Shown here piece after piece: positions 52,769 to 61,349 of a DNA stretch of 64,000 bases (within the stretch, counting starts at the first letter, position 1; the number at the start of each line of letters is the position of its first letter). Source of the DNA: Kosakonia quasisacchari (lineage in GTDB: Bacteria > Pseudomonadota > Gammaproteobacteria > Enterobacterales > Enterobacteriaceae); assembly GCF_004331415.1 (NCBI RefSeq), contig NZ_SJOP01000002.1:124001-188000 (forward strand), read 5' to 3'. The notes below the pieces were generated by a model. The model ran no database searches and was not told the origin of the DNA. It worked only from the letters and a program-made list of their open reading frames with translations. The position numbers and the translations under genes are program-made.

Positions 52769-52784
52769 TTTTTGCCTGCTGTAA

Positions 52785-52817
52785 AAAAAAGCCGCCTTCA
52801 ATGAAGGCGGCTTTTTT
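52785..52817. terminator. Bidirectional terminator after gltX
   Basis: GCCGCCTTC / GAAGGCGGC with loop AAT, flanked by A-run and TTTTTT, serves gltX on the plus strand and the nitroreductase gene arriving from the right on the minus strand. Confidence 0.93.
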
Positions 52818-52865
52818 ATGTCTGTCGGCTTGTTACGTAATGATTATTCAGCCGCTTACGCTTAA

Positions 52866-53465
52866 TTAACGGGCAACTACAAAGCGTTTGGCGTCATCCA
52901 TAAAGGCTTTATCGCCAGCCTGCGCCACGATAGAACCGAAGTTCATATGGCCGCGCAGTTTCCAGTTCGCCGGAATGCCCCAGGTGCGCTGCACATCGGC
53001 GTCAACCAGCGGGTTATAGTGTTGCAGATTCGCGCCGATGCCTTTCTCGGCCAGCGCCAGCCACACGGCGTATTGTGCAATACCAGTGCTGTGTTCAGAC
53101 CATACCGGGAAGTTATCCGCGTAAGCCGCAAACTGCTCCTGCAAACCTTTCACCACATCCTGATCTTCAAAGAACAGCACTGAACCTGCCGCTGCGGCAA
53201 AGCCGTCCAGCTTGTCGGACGTAGCTTTAAAGCTCTCTTCCGGCACGATCTTTCTCAGTTGTTCACGCGTCAGCTCCCAGAACTGCACATGTTCTTTACC
53301 TAACAGGATCAGCGCACGGGAACTCTGTGAGTTAAACGCCGAAGGTGCCTGGCGAATCGCTTCTTTGATGGTTTCAATGACGACATCTTCTGCCACCGGC
53401 AGATCTTTACCCAGGGCGTAAATGGTGCGGCGTTGTTTTGCTAAAGCGAGAAAATTGTCTGACAT
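52866..53465 (-). CDS. Nitroreductase-family flavoprotein (YdgI/Frm2-like)
   Basis: A predicted FMN-dependent oxidoreductase of 199 residues starting MSDNFLALAKQRRTIYALGK. It has the nitroreductase fold: RRTIYALG at the FMN phosphate site, IRQAPSAFNSQSSRALIL, and the C-terminal GANLQHYNPLVD. The pattern is that of the Frm2/YdgI subgroup rather than NfsA or NfsB. AGGAG precedes the chosen ATG. The frame is open for a further 36 codons upstream, with an ATG at 53555 giving MNPLQKLFSALFPQ..., so a longer product is possible. No neighbour suggests a substrate. Confidence 0.82.
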   Translation of the reverse strand: MSDNFLALAKQRRTIYALGKDLPVAEDVVIETIKEAIRQAPSAFNSQSSRALILLGKEHVQFWELTREQLRKIVPEESFKATSDKLDGFAAAAGSVLFFEDQDVVKGLQEQFAAYADNFPVWSEHSTGIAQYAVWLALAEKGIGANLQHYNPLVDADVQRTWGIPANWKLRGHMNFGSIVAQAGDKAFMDDAKRFVVAR

Positions 53466-53796
53466 GATCACTCCTGAAGTTGGCTGCACGTCCGCTACGT
53501 TGTTACCCGCGGACTGTGGAAACAAAGCGCTAAAAAGTTTCTGTAATGGGTTCATGGTTAACCTGGCCTGCAACGAAAGTTTTGATTAATTTTACGGCCA
53601 ACCTGCGGGCCAGTTACGTTCGTAATGGGCTGTTTTGCCCGAATAGGAGGAATGATAGGCCTGTGATGGCAAAAGAAAAAGCTGAACTATTTGCGCGTAG
53701 TGTTCAAAAAATTAGAACGACTATTGAATAGTTATTTAGGGTGAAGGCGGGCGTGTTCCCCACCGTACAAGCACAGGGAAGGGGAACGTTGCGTTT
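53466..53796. other. Spacer upstream of the nitroreductase gene
   Basis: About 330 bases without a clear gene. It contains the upstream open frame of the nitroreductase gene and, on the plus strand, a possible 21-codon frame at 53666-53731 (MAKEKAELFARSVQKIRTTI...) with AGGAGG 15 bases upstream. I would not call it a gene without conservation evidence. Confidence 0.45.
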
Positions 53797-54039
53797 TTAG
53801 ACGGCGAGCCAGCGCTTCCAGATAAAGCGCACCACAAAAAACTCCACCGTGCCGAGCAACAAAAACCACAAGCAGTAAAGAATGATGTAAAGCTGGGTTA
53901 GATCGAGCAGATGAAAGCGCTGTACCAGACTTTGCGCCAGTTGCAACCCTGGCGCAGGCGCGGGAAGCAGCAGCACGGAAAGAAAGGCCATCAGCAGAAT
54001 GCCTGCCAGCGTAAGCAGCGGTTCTAACGAGTGTTTCAT
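53797..54039 (-). CDS. ybdJ: DUF1158 small membrane protein YbdJ
   Basis: An 80-residue protein with two transmembrane helices (about residues 8-26, LLTLAGILLMAFLSVLLLP, and 49-70, LYIILYCLWFLLLGTVEFFV) and a basic C-terminal end FIWKRWLAV. It matches E. coli YbdJ over its length. In K-12 ybdJ is next to ybdK at a different chromosomal place; here the two are separated by a chemoreceptor gene. The function is unknown. Confidence 0.88.
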   Translation of the reverse strand: MKHSLEPLLTLAGILLMAFLSVLLLPAPAPGLQLAQSLVQRFHLLDLTQLYIILYCLWFLLLGTVEFFVVRFIWKRWLAV

Positions 54040-54113
54040 AAAGTGTTAATCGATGGTGAAAAGCCGCATTGTCGGGGAAAGCTGCGCGCTGTGCAACGTT
54101 CCCCGACAGGCAT

Positions 54114-56021
54114 TTACGCGACGACGAAGCGGTCAACCAGCGTCGACATGGTTTCCGATTGTTGATCCAGCATCTGGCTGGCGGTCGCTGCACTGGCGAC
54201 CAGCCCGGCATTTTGCTGGGTTACCTGCTCAAGTTGGTTCAAGGCTTGATGCACCTGCGATACACCCAGCGACTGTTCGCTCGCCGCGCGGGCAATGTCG
54301 CTGACAAATGCCAGCATCTGCCCGGTATGGTCTTTTGCCGATTGCAGCGCGCGGTCAGAAGCCTGCACCAGCGTGACGCCTTGCTGGATCTGCTCCATGT
54401 TTTTGCTCACCAGTTCGCGGATCTGATGGGCGTCATTGGCGCACCGTTGCGAAAGGTTACGGACTTCGCTCGCCACCACGGCGAAACCTTTGCCCAGTTC
54501 ACCGGCGCGCGCGGCTTCCACTGCTGCATTTAGCGCCAGCAGGTTGGTCTGGAACGAGATTTCGTCAATCGAGCTAACAATATTCGAGATCTGCTCGCTG
54601 GAGCCGCGAATGGCAATCATGCTCTGGCTGGCTTCACCCGCCACCCGGCTTGCTTCCTGCACTTGCTGTTCCATCTCTTGCGTTAGCCGTTTGGCTTCAT
54701 TGGCGTTATCCGCCGTCTGGTTCACCGCGGTTGCGATCTGTTCCATGCTGGCTGCTGTTTCCACCAACGATGCGGCTTGTTCATCCGTCCGTGAGGCCAG
54801 ATCCTGGTTACCGCTGGCAATCTCGGAACTGGCGCCGCGCAGCACGCCCGCGCCGTGTTTTATCTCGCTCACAATATGCTGAATATTCTCGATGGCCTGG
54901 TTGTAAGCACGGTTCAGCAAAGACAACTCATCGCTGCCCGGCACATCCAGCCGCTGGGTGAGATCGCCGTCCATCCCCTCAATGGTTGCCAGTGAATGAT
55001 GCAACTGGCGATGGATACTGCTGGCGACCAGCAGGGCGAAGAACAGTGCGATCACCAGGGCTGCAACGCTTATCACCGCAAAAACAATCACATCACGCCA
55101 GGCGTTATCCGCCAGACCTTTTGCCGTCTGCAACAGGGTGTTTGCCGCGGCATCTTCCACGGATTTCAGCGTATTAATACGCGCAGTCTGGGCGTTAAAC
55201 CAGTCGGTTGGGGCGATGCCAAAACCACCCGTCGCTACGTGATCAATCGCCTGCTGGCGCATCTCAAGCGCGCGCATTACTTTTGGGGTTTGCAGTTGCG
55301 CCGCCAGTCTTTCATTGACGGCGGCAGTGCTGAACGCGCGCGTAGCCGCCAGCCAGGAAAGCTGCTTACCTACCACTTCATTTAGCTGGCGGAACTGCCC
55401 GTCGGTAAACCGATCGGCAGAAAACACGTTAGACATCAACGCACGTTCAACGCCGGTTTGCTCTTTGGCATTCAGCACGCTGTAATATGCCGCCAGTTGA
55501 TTCACAATTTCGCCGTTATCGGTCAGCTGACTAATACCGCCCACCACATTGAGCAAATCGCTAATAATGGTGCTGTACCAGGTCAGCGATTCTGTGCCGC
55601 TAACGCTCAGTGCGTGAATTTGTTGGCGAAAATCCGTTATGCCTTGTTGATGCTGATGGAATTGCTCGAGAGCGCGACGAATATCGTTATTCGCCCGCTG
55701 GAGTGGGAATTGTTTTAACGCCTCGGCTAATTGGCTCAGGGCTTTATCAGAGAGAATATATTGCGCAGATAATTCAGCGTTAAATTGCTGGCCTTTACTG
55801 CCGATATATCCTGCACTCATGCCGCGCTCTTTTTGTAATTCATGAATAACGCCACCGGCATTTTTCGCCAGATCCGTTAATGACATGATGGTGCGCATCT
55901 GCTGGCCTGTTTCCACACGCGCCAGGATGCCGCTGGTTGCTAACCATATAAGTGCAAACAATAAAGGCAGTAAAGCCAGTAGTAATTTAAATTTCATTGA
56001 TAAACGGTAAATCCATCTCAT
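54114..56021 (-). CDS. Methyl-accepting chemotaxis protein with NIT sensor domain
   Basis: Transmembrane chemoreceptor of 635 residues. Order: first transmembrane helix (about 11-31); a large periplasmic NIT-type (nitrate/nitrite sensing) domain to about 305, with the hallmark VIHELQKERGMSAGYIGSKG; second helix (about 312-334); HAMP; and the signalling hairpin, whose tip reads DEISFQTNLLALNAAVEAAR. The protein ends DQQSETMSTLVDRFVVA without the NWETF-type pentapeptide that binds CheR/CheB, so it probably relies on other receptors for efficient adaptation. A sigma-28 promoter lies 35 bases upstream. The ligand being nitrate is inferred from the domain family only. Confidence 0.88.
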   Translation of the reverse strand: MRWIYRLSMKFKLLLALLPLLFALIWLATSGILARVETGQQMRTIMSLTDLAKNAGGVIHELQKERGMSAGYIGSKGQQFNAELSAQYILSDKALSQLAEALKQFPLQRANNDIRRALEQFHQHQQGITDFRQQIHALSVSGTESLTWYSTIISDLLNVVGGISQLTDNGEIVNQLAAYYSVLNAKEQTGVERALMSNVFSADRFTDGQFRQLNEVVGKQLSWLAATRAFSTAAVNERLAAQLQTPKVMRALEMRQQAIDHVATGGFGIAPTDWFNAQTARINTLKSVEDAAANTLLQTAKGLADNAWRDVIVFAVISVAALVIALFFALLVASSIHRQLHHSLATIEGMDGDLTQRLDVPGSDELSLLNRAYNQAIENIQHIVSEIKHGAGVLRGASSEIASGNQDLASRTDEQAASLVETAASMEQIATAVNQTADNANEAKRLTQEMEQQVQEASRVAGEASQSMIAIRGSSEQISNIVSSIDEISFQTNLLALNAAVEAARAGELGKGFAVVASEVRNLSQRCANDAHQIRELVSKNMEQIQQGVTLVQASDRALQSAKDHTGQMLAFVSDIARAASEQSLGVSQVHQALNQLEQVTQQNAGLVASAATASQMLDQQSETMSTLVDRFVVA

Positions 56022-56055
56022 ACAAATGCCTCATTTTCTCGTTTGCTTTAATTCG

Positions 56056-56082
56056 TTATCGGAGTAGAGGGCGAGGTCTTTA
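56056..56082 (-). promoter_or_regulatory. Sigma-28 (FliA) promoter of the chemoreceptor gene
   Basis: Minus strand TAAAGACC (56082-56075), exactly eleven bases, then TCCGATAA (56063-56056). Against the FliA consensus TAAAGTTT-N11-GCCGATAA this keeps the full TAAAG core, the spacing and seven of eight -10 bases. Confidence 0.82.
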
Positions 56083-56167
56083 TTTCTAACACAGGGCTTG
56101 TTGATATTTGTCAATTCTGTCAAGTTCATCTACCACTTAGTGGTTATTATCTTGAGTAATAAGAAAA

Positions 56168-56195
56168 AAATAACCTGCTGATTCGCAGGTTATTT
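56168..56195. terminator. Terminator downstream of ybdK
   Basis: AAATAACCTGC / GCAGGTTATTT is a perfect eleven-base-pair stem with a six-base loop. On the minus strand it is followed by TTTTT, ending the ybdK transcript before the chemoreceptor promoter. Confidence 0.87.
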
Positions 56196-56233
56196 AAGTT
56201 GTGGTTAAGAATAATAACTAAAAAATTAACTCT

Positions 56234-57352
56234 TTATCCCGCCGCCCAAATCTCAGCGTGTTTTTGCATTAACCCAATTAGCGAGCCACCATCGGCGATG
56301 AATTCACGCATCATCTGTGCTTCGCTTTTACCGCGTTTCACCACGTTTGCCAGTTCACCCAGTGCGCTGCTCGCATTGAGTTTATCTGCCGACGGCGCGA
56401 GCTTCTCCAGCAGGCGAGTGAGATCCTCGGCGATGGTGTATTGCTCACCGGTGTGCACATCGGTAATCACGCCCTCCAGCCCGTAACGGCAGGCCTGGAA
56501 GCGGTTGAATTTATACAGTAAATAATCCTGCGGCTGGTGTTTAAATGGCCGCTCGGCCAGCAGCCAGTGCGACAGCGCCTGGATAAACCCGGCAACATTA
56601 ATCGCATGCGACAGGGTAAGTGGCGTGTCCATGACTCGCACTTCAACGGTGCCAAAATGTGGGCTCGGGCGAATATCCCAGTGCAAGTCTTTGATGCTTT
56701 CAATCATCGAGGTGTAACTCAGGCGGCGAAACAACCCTTCAAATTCCTGCCAGTTCGCCACCCACGGCATCGGGCCATTATCAGGGAAGGCAGAGAAAAT
56801 GTTCAGACGCGACGACGCGTAGCGGGTATCGGTGCCCTGGATATAGGGCGAGGCGGCGCTGAGCGCAATAAAGTGCGGCACAAAACGCGAAAGACCATGC
56901 AGCAAATAGATCGCGTCGTCGCCATTGGTGCAGCCAACATGCACGTGCTGACCAAACACCGTCGCCTGTTGCATCAAATAACCAAACGTCTCCAGCGTGC
57001 GGCTATAACGCTCATCGTTGCAGATCTCCTGGCGTTGCCATTTCTGAAAAGGGTGAGTGCCGCCGCCGCATATCTGCACATGGTGCCCGGATGCCGCCTG
57101 CAAAATCACATGCTGCATAGCGGAAAACTGATGTGCTGCCTGATTAATATCCCGGCACACGCCGGTGGCAATCTCCAGCATACTTTCGGTGATATCATGT
57201 TTGACCTCACCGGCACTTATCTGGTGTTTTACCGCGTCGATCAGGCGCGAAGAGTCCTGGCTCAAATCGTAACCCGGCGGGTTAACAACCTGTAACTCCA
57301 GTTCAATGCCGAGCGTAAACGGTTCGGAAACATGAAAATCTGGCAGTGGCAT
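56234..57352 (-). CDS. ybdK: Carboxylate-amine ligase YbdK (glutamate-cysteine ligase 2 type)
   Basis: ATP-grasp-like ligase of the GCS2 family, 372 residues, with the same N-terminus as E. coli ([20 protein letters not shown]). Motifs include [48 protein letters not shown] and [18 protein letters not shown]. coli YbdK has weak gamma-glutamylcysteine synthetase activity; the physiological role is unresolved. Here it is downstream of a MocR regulator on the same strand, with 85 bases between them. Confidence 0.92.
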   Translation of the reverse strand: MPLPDFHVSEPFTLGIELELQVVNPPGYDLSQDSSRLIDAVKHQISAGEVKHDITESMLEIATGVCRDINQAAHQFSAMQHVILQAASGHHVQICGGGTHPFQKWQRQEICNDERYSRTLETFGYLMQQATVFGQHVHVGCTNGDDAIYLLHGLSRFVPHFIALSAASPYIQGTDTRYASSRLNIFSAFPDNGPMPWVANWQEFEGLFRRLSYTSMIESIKDLHWDIRPSPHFGTVEVRVMDTPLTLSHAINVAGFIQALSHWLLAERPFKHQPQDYLLYKFNRFQACRYGLEGVITDVHTGEQYTIAEDLTRLLEKLAPSADKLNASSALGELANVVKRGKSEAQMMREFIADGGSLIGLMQKHAEIWAAG

Positions 57353-57437
57353 AGTGTCCTCGCGAGAAAAGGGTTTGCTTCAGTATGGAAGCGATTAATC
57401 ATTCCTTCCTGCGAGGCGGCGACAACCGCTCAAAATA

Positions 57438-58901
57438 TCAACACAGCTGCGCCAACTGACCGCGCAACACCTCCACGCCAGGCGCAATCGCATCCGGGTT
57501 GATGGCGTGAAACCCCATGCGAAAGAAGTTATCCGGCGGTGCGGCGTCAAGAAAATGCCGTGCGCCCGGCTCAATCAACACGCCCGCATGGGCGGCGCGC
57601 CAGGTTAGTTGCTGGGTGTTGATTTGCTCTGGCGTGCGCAGCCAGAAGGCGTTGGCATGTTCGCTACCTTGCATCAACTGACACTCCGGCAGAAACGTGT
57701 GTAGCGCGTTATGCAGACAATCCCAACGGCGGGCAGAGTCTTCGTGGTAGCGGCGCAAATGGGTTTCGTAATGCCCCTGAGCCAGAAAATGCGCCATTTG
57801 GTATTGAATATTGGTTGGCGGATGGCGGTACACCAGGCGGCGCAATGCCCGCGCTTCGTCAATGATTTCCGGCGCGGCGACCATGTACCCCAGCCGCAAA
57901 CCCGGCGACAACGCTTTTGACAAGCTGCTGACATAAATCACCCGCCCGCTGCGATCGCTGGCTTTCAGCGCGGGCAGTGGGTTTTGCATAAAGTTGCTTT
58001 CCGAGTCGTAATCATCCTCAATCACCACCGCATCGTGGCGAGCGGCGTAATCGAGCAACTGCGTACGGCGCGCTTTGCTCATTGTCACGCCGGTCGGTAC
58101 CTGGTGGCCCGGCGTCACATAGTAGTAGTCGCAAGGCGTTTCGTTGAGCACCAGCCCTTCGCTGTCAACATCGTGTGGCACGATGTGCGGCTCGCTTAAT
58201 AAGAAGGTGTTAATGGCTTCGCGAAAACCGGGATTCTCCACCGCCACGCGGGTTGTGGGCGACATCAGCAGGCGCGTCAGTAGATAGAGGGCGTTTTGCG
58301 AGCCGAGTGTAATCAGGATCTCATCGGGTGCGGCAACGATGCCGCGTTTCGGCAACACGCGGGTACGGATCTGCTCAATCAACATCGGCACATCCTGATC
58401 AATATGATCGATCACCCACGCCGGGTCGCGCACCCCGCCGTGCAACCAGTTTGCCGCCGCACGCCAGCTGGCAAGCGGGAACTGCTGGGTATAGGGCTGA
58501 CCGTAGATAAAGGGGTAGCGGTAGTGCATCCAGCCCGCTGGTTTAAGAATTGACTCCTGTTGGCTGGGCGTGATTTTCAGGCGGTTGCCCCAGAGTGGTG
58601 CAGCGCTCTCGCATTCAGGTGCAGGCGGCGTCGGGTTTTGCCCGCAGCGGTAGTAATCCGGGTGCAGGTAGTAACCGCTGCGCGGGCGGCTAACCAGATA
58701 GCCTTCGTTGACCAGGCCTTCAAACACCAACGCGGTGGTATTGCGTGAAACATTAAGCTGGCTGGCAAGCTGGCGGCAAGAGGGCAGCGCGGTATCCGCC
58801 GGGAAAATCCCGCTCAGAATGGCGTTGATCAAACATTCGCGGACTTGCTCCTGCAACCCGCGTTGGCCGTCAAAATTCACATTCAACAGGTGACGAATCA
58901 T
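57438..58901 (-). CDS. MocR-family PLP-dependent transcriptional regulator
   Basis: A 487-residue fusion of an N-terminal GntR winged helix and a C-terminal fold-type I aminotransferase domain. The start at 58901 (MIRHLLNVNFDG) has GGAGTGC upstream. The helix-turn-helix region contains LPSCRQLASQLNVSRNTTAL and VFEGLVNEGYLVSRPRSGYY. The PLP lysine is in YVSSLSKALSPGLRLGYMVA, with the preceding DDYDSE and PGHQVPTG motifs. MocR proteins usually control an adjacent divergent gene set, which here is the amino-acid ABC transporter. Its effector is unknown; amino-acid or pyridoxal sensing is typical. Confidence 0.9.
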   Translation of the reverse strand: MIRHLLNVNFDGQRGLQEQVRECLINAILSGIFPADTALPSCRQLASQLNVSRNTTALVFEGLVNEGYLVSRPRSGYYLHPDYYRCGQNPTPPAPECESAAPLWGNRLKITPSQQESILKPAGWMHYRYPFIYGQPYTQQFPLASWRAAANWLHGGVRDPAWVIDHIDQDVPMLIEQIRTRVLPKRGIVAAPDEILITLGSQNALYLLTRLLMSPTTRVAVENPGFREAINTFLLSEPHIVPHDVDSEGLVLNETPCDYYYVTPGHQVPTGVTMSKARRTQLLDYAARHDAVVIEDDYDSESNFMQNPLPALKASDRSGRVIYVSSLSKALSPGLRLGYMVAAPEIIDEARALRRLVYRHPPTNIQYQMAHFLAQGHYETHLRRYHEDSARRWDCLHNALHTFLPECQLMQGSEHANAFWLRTPEQINTQQLTWRAAHAGVLIEPGARHFLDAAPPDNFFRMGFHAINPDAIAPGVEVLRGQLAQLC

Positions 58902-59133
58902 GCAGCACTCCTTCGGATATATCGCGTTATGCAATGGAGCAAATTCCATACCAGCTTCCTGTTAACTGACACACCCATTCGCCAGAACTGGCTCTATTCA
59001 CAAAAGCGCAAGCCTCCCTATTGTAAAAACGCAGTCATGAAAAACACACGATGTCGTGTTTCGGCATATATCTTGCAACGCTTCCGGCACACCTGGGATA
59101 TACCGGTCTGGCACATTAAATAAGGGTGGAGAG
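58902..59133. promoter_or_regulatory. Divergent control region, MocR regulator / amino-acid transporter
   Basis: A 232-base spacer separating two divergent units. AACTGGCTCTATTC near 58987-59000 and GTCTGGCACATTAA near 59106-59119 share a TGG-CNC/T-ATT pattern of the kind MocR proteins bind as repeated half-sites. ACGATGTCGTGTT near 59050 is a short imperfect palindrome. These are candidates only. Confidence 0.3.
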
Positions 59134-59982
59134 ATGAAAAACGTATTCGGCAAATATTGTCTTGCAGCCATGATCTCTTTGGCATTTTCCTTACACGCAG
59201 TCGCAGCGGATTTACCTGAAATTGAAAAATCCGGCACCATGAAAGTGGCGACCGAAGACGATTACGCGCCATTCAATTTTATGAATAATGGCCAGACGGA
59301 TGGTTTTAATAAGGATATGCTTGAGGAATTACGCAAGTACGCAAAATTCAATATTAACCAAAGTATTTTACCGTGGACGGGGTTACTCGCTGCGGTTTCC
59401 ACCGGCCAATATGATATGGCACTCACCGGTGCAGTTATTACCGATGAACGCCTCAATGTCTTTAATTTCACCCCGCCATGGGCCTCCGCGCAGCACTATT
59501 TTGTAAAACGCGCCGACGATAAAACCTTAAATAGCATTGCCGATCTCAGCGGTAAAAAAGTGGGCGTACAGGCAGGCAGCGCGCTGTTGGCACGTTTGCC
59601 GGAGCTGAAAGCGATGCTGGAGAAAGTGGGCGGAAAACTCGGGCCAGTGGTCGAGTACCAATCCTACCCGGAAGCCTACGCCGATCTGGCGAACAAGCGT
59701 GTTGATTACGTGATTAACGTGGTGATTTCCGTCAACGATCTGGTGAAAGCCAAACCGAAAGTCTTCGCCAAAGGTCTGGCGGTTTCCGGGCCGGGTTACA
59801 TGGCGTGGCCAATCCCGAAAAACTCACCAGAACTGCTGAAATTTATGACCGGTTTTATGAACCATATGACTGAAACCGGCAAGCTTACAGAACTGCAGAA
59901 AAAGTGGTTTGGCGAAACCTACGAGCTGCCGAAAGAGCCGATCACCAACGCCGATCAGTTCCACAAGTTAGCCGGTTTTTAA
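59134..59982 (+). CDS. Polar amino-acid ABC transporter, periplasmic binding protein
   Basis: Solute-binding protein of 282 residues. The start at 59134 has GGTGGAGAG upstream and gives a signal peptide MKNVFGKYCLAAMISLAFSL ending AVAA before DLPEIEKSGTMKV. The family-3 (SBP_bac_3) signatures are visible: VATEDDYAPFNFMNNGQTDG near the N-terminus, VSTGQYDMALTGAVITDERL, and GKKVGVQAGSAL in the second lobe. This family binds amino acids; which one cannot be read off. It is the first gene of a four-gene transporter operon. Confidence 0.9.
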   Translation: MKNVFGKYCLAAMISLAFSLHAVAADLPEIEKSGTMKVATEDDYAPFNFMNNGQTDGFNKDMLEELRKYAKFNINQSILPWTGLLAAVSTGQYDMALTGAVITDERLNVFNFTPPWASAQHYFVKRADDKTLNSIADLSGKKVGVQAGSALLARLPELKAMLEKVGGKLGPVVEYQSYPEAYADLANKRVDYVINVVISVNDLVKAKPKVFAKGLAVSGPGYMAWPIPKNSPELLKFMTGFMNHMTETGKLTELQKKWFGETYELPKEPITNADQFHKLAGF

Positions 59983-60027
59983 GTGTTCTGCGGCGGGCAA
60001 CCGCCGCCCGTTTTAACAGGAGGGAAC

Positions 60028-60669
60028 ATGGACTTAATCTCATGGCAGTTATTGATTGAAGGCGCATGGACGACCCTCTGGATCTCTGGTGTGGCGATTG
60101 CGTTCGGGGTAGTCATCGGTCTGGTTATTGCGTTTATTCGCATGATGAAGATCCCCTTTATTGATCAGTTTTTGGTGGTCTACATCAGCCTGGCGCGGGC
60201 TACGCCGCTGGTAACGCTGGTGCTGTTTCTGTTTTTATCCCTGCCAACGCTCGGCATTAACCTGGATAAAACGCTGGCGGCGATTGTCGCGCTGACGCTG
60301 AACACCTCGGCGTTTAACGCGGAAATCTGGCGCAACGCTTTTCGTAATTTCCCCCGTGAACAGCGGGAAGCGGCGGAATCGGTAGGCATGCGGCGCTGGA
60401 CCTATTTCCGCCACATTATGTTGCCGCAAATGTGGATTGAAAGCCTGCCTGCGCTGGTCAATGAGATGTCGTTTTTGATCAAAGGCAGCCCGGCAATTGC
60501 GGTGATTGGCGTGGTGGATTTAACGCGCGTCACTAACCGGATCTCATCGGTAACGTATGAACCGCTGTCGCCGATCCTCGCCGCGGCGCTGTTGTATGTG
60601 ATGATCATCGGCCTGCTGCTGAAATTACAGGGCGTAGCCGAACGCAAAGCGAAGCGCCTGGCGCGATAA
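60028..60669 (+). CDS. Polar amino-acid ABC transporter, permease 1
   Basis: HisM-type permease of 213 residues starting MDLISWQLLIEGAWTTLWIS, with GGAGGG upstream. About five transmembrane helices and an EAA loop EQREAAESVGMRRWTYFRHI that docks to the ATPase. It lies 45 bases after the binding-protein stop codon; a start upstream at 59983 would overlap no recognisable family sequence. The operon position suggests a heterodimer with the next permease. Confidence 0.9.
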   Translation: MDLISWQLLIEGAWTTLWISGVAIAFGVVIGLVIAFIRMMKIPFIDQFLVVYISLARATPLVTLVLFLFLSLPTLGINLDKTLAAIVALTLNTSAFNAEIWRNAFRNFPREQREAAESVGMRRWTYFRHIMLPQMWIESLPALVNEMSFLIKGSPAIAVIGVVDLTRVTNRISSVTYEPLSPILAAALLYVMIIGLLLKLQGVAERKAKRLAR

Positions 60670-60683
60670 AAGGCGGAGGAATT

Positions 60684-61349
60684 ATGAGTCAGTGGGGAAT
60701 TATTTGGGCTGCGCGTGAGAGTTTTTTCAACGGGCTGCTGGCGACTCTGGAGCTGTTTATTATTGCCGCCGTTGTCGGGTTATTTATTGGCGTGCTGTTT
60801 TGCTACGTGATGGAATATCAAAACCGTGTTGTACATCGCCTGATTATTGCCTTCGTGAGCCTGATGCGCGCCGTGCCGTTTTTGATTCTGGCATATCTGC
60901 TTTATTACGGTTTGCCGCAGTTAGGTATCAGCATGGATGCCTGGACCGCAGGGTTACTCGCGCTGGTGATTTATCACGGTGCCTATTTCTTCGAAATATT
61001 GCGTAGCCAGCGAAGAATATTCTCTTCCGGTTATATTGAAGCTGCCGTATCGCAAGGTTTTTCCCGTTATAAAATTTTCCTGCGTATTATTTTGCCAAAT
61101 ATTGTCTCTTCCGCGCTGCCCTTACTGGGCAACCAGCTAATTATTTGCCTGAAGGACACGGCGTTTCTGTGCATTATTACCGTGCAGGAGATCACCGCCG
61201 CTGCCAATAGTGTGCAGTCGACCTATTTTATTCCGTTTAACGCCTTTATTGTCGCCATTGCGCTGTACTGGGGCATCAGCATTCTGCTCGAATTGCTGAT
61301 TAAACGGTTAAGTCATTACGGAGCGAAAAGAGGAATGACCCATGCCTGA
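60684..61349 (+). CDS. Polar amino-acid ABC transporter, permease 2
   Basis: Second HisM-type permease, 221 residues, with GGCGGAGGAATT before the ATG. Transmembrane segments include LELFIIAAVVGLFIGVLFCY and VSLMRAVPFLILAYLLYYGL; the docking loop is GYIEAAVSQGFSRYKIFLRI, with the EAA alanines slightly shifted. Its end overlaps the ATPase gene by eight bases. Confidence 0.9.
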   Translation: MSQWGIIWAARESFFNGLLATLELFIIAAVVGLFIGVLFCYVMEYQNRVVHRLIIAFVSLMRAVPFLILAYLLYYGLPQLGISMDAWTAGLLALVIYHGAYFFEILRSQRRIFSSGYIEAAVSQGFSRYKIFLRIILPNIVSSALPLLGNQLIICLKDTAFLCIITVQEITAAANSVQSTYFIPFNAFIVAIALYWGISILLELLIKRLSHYGAKRGMTHA

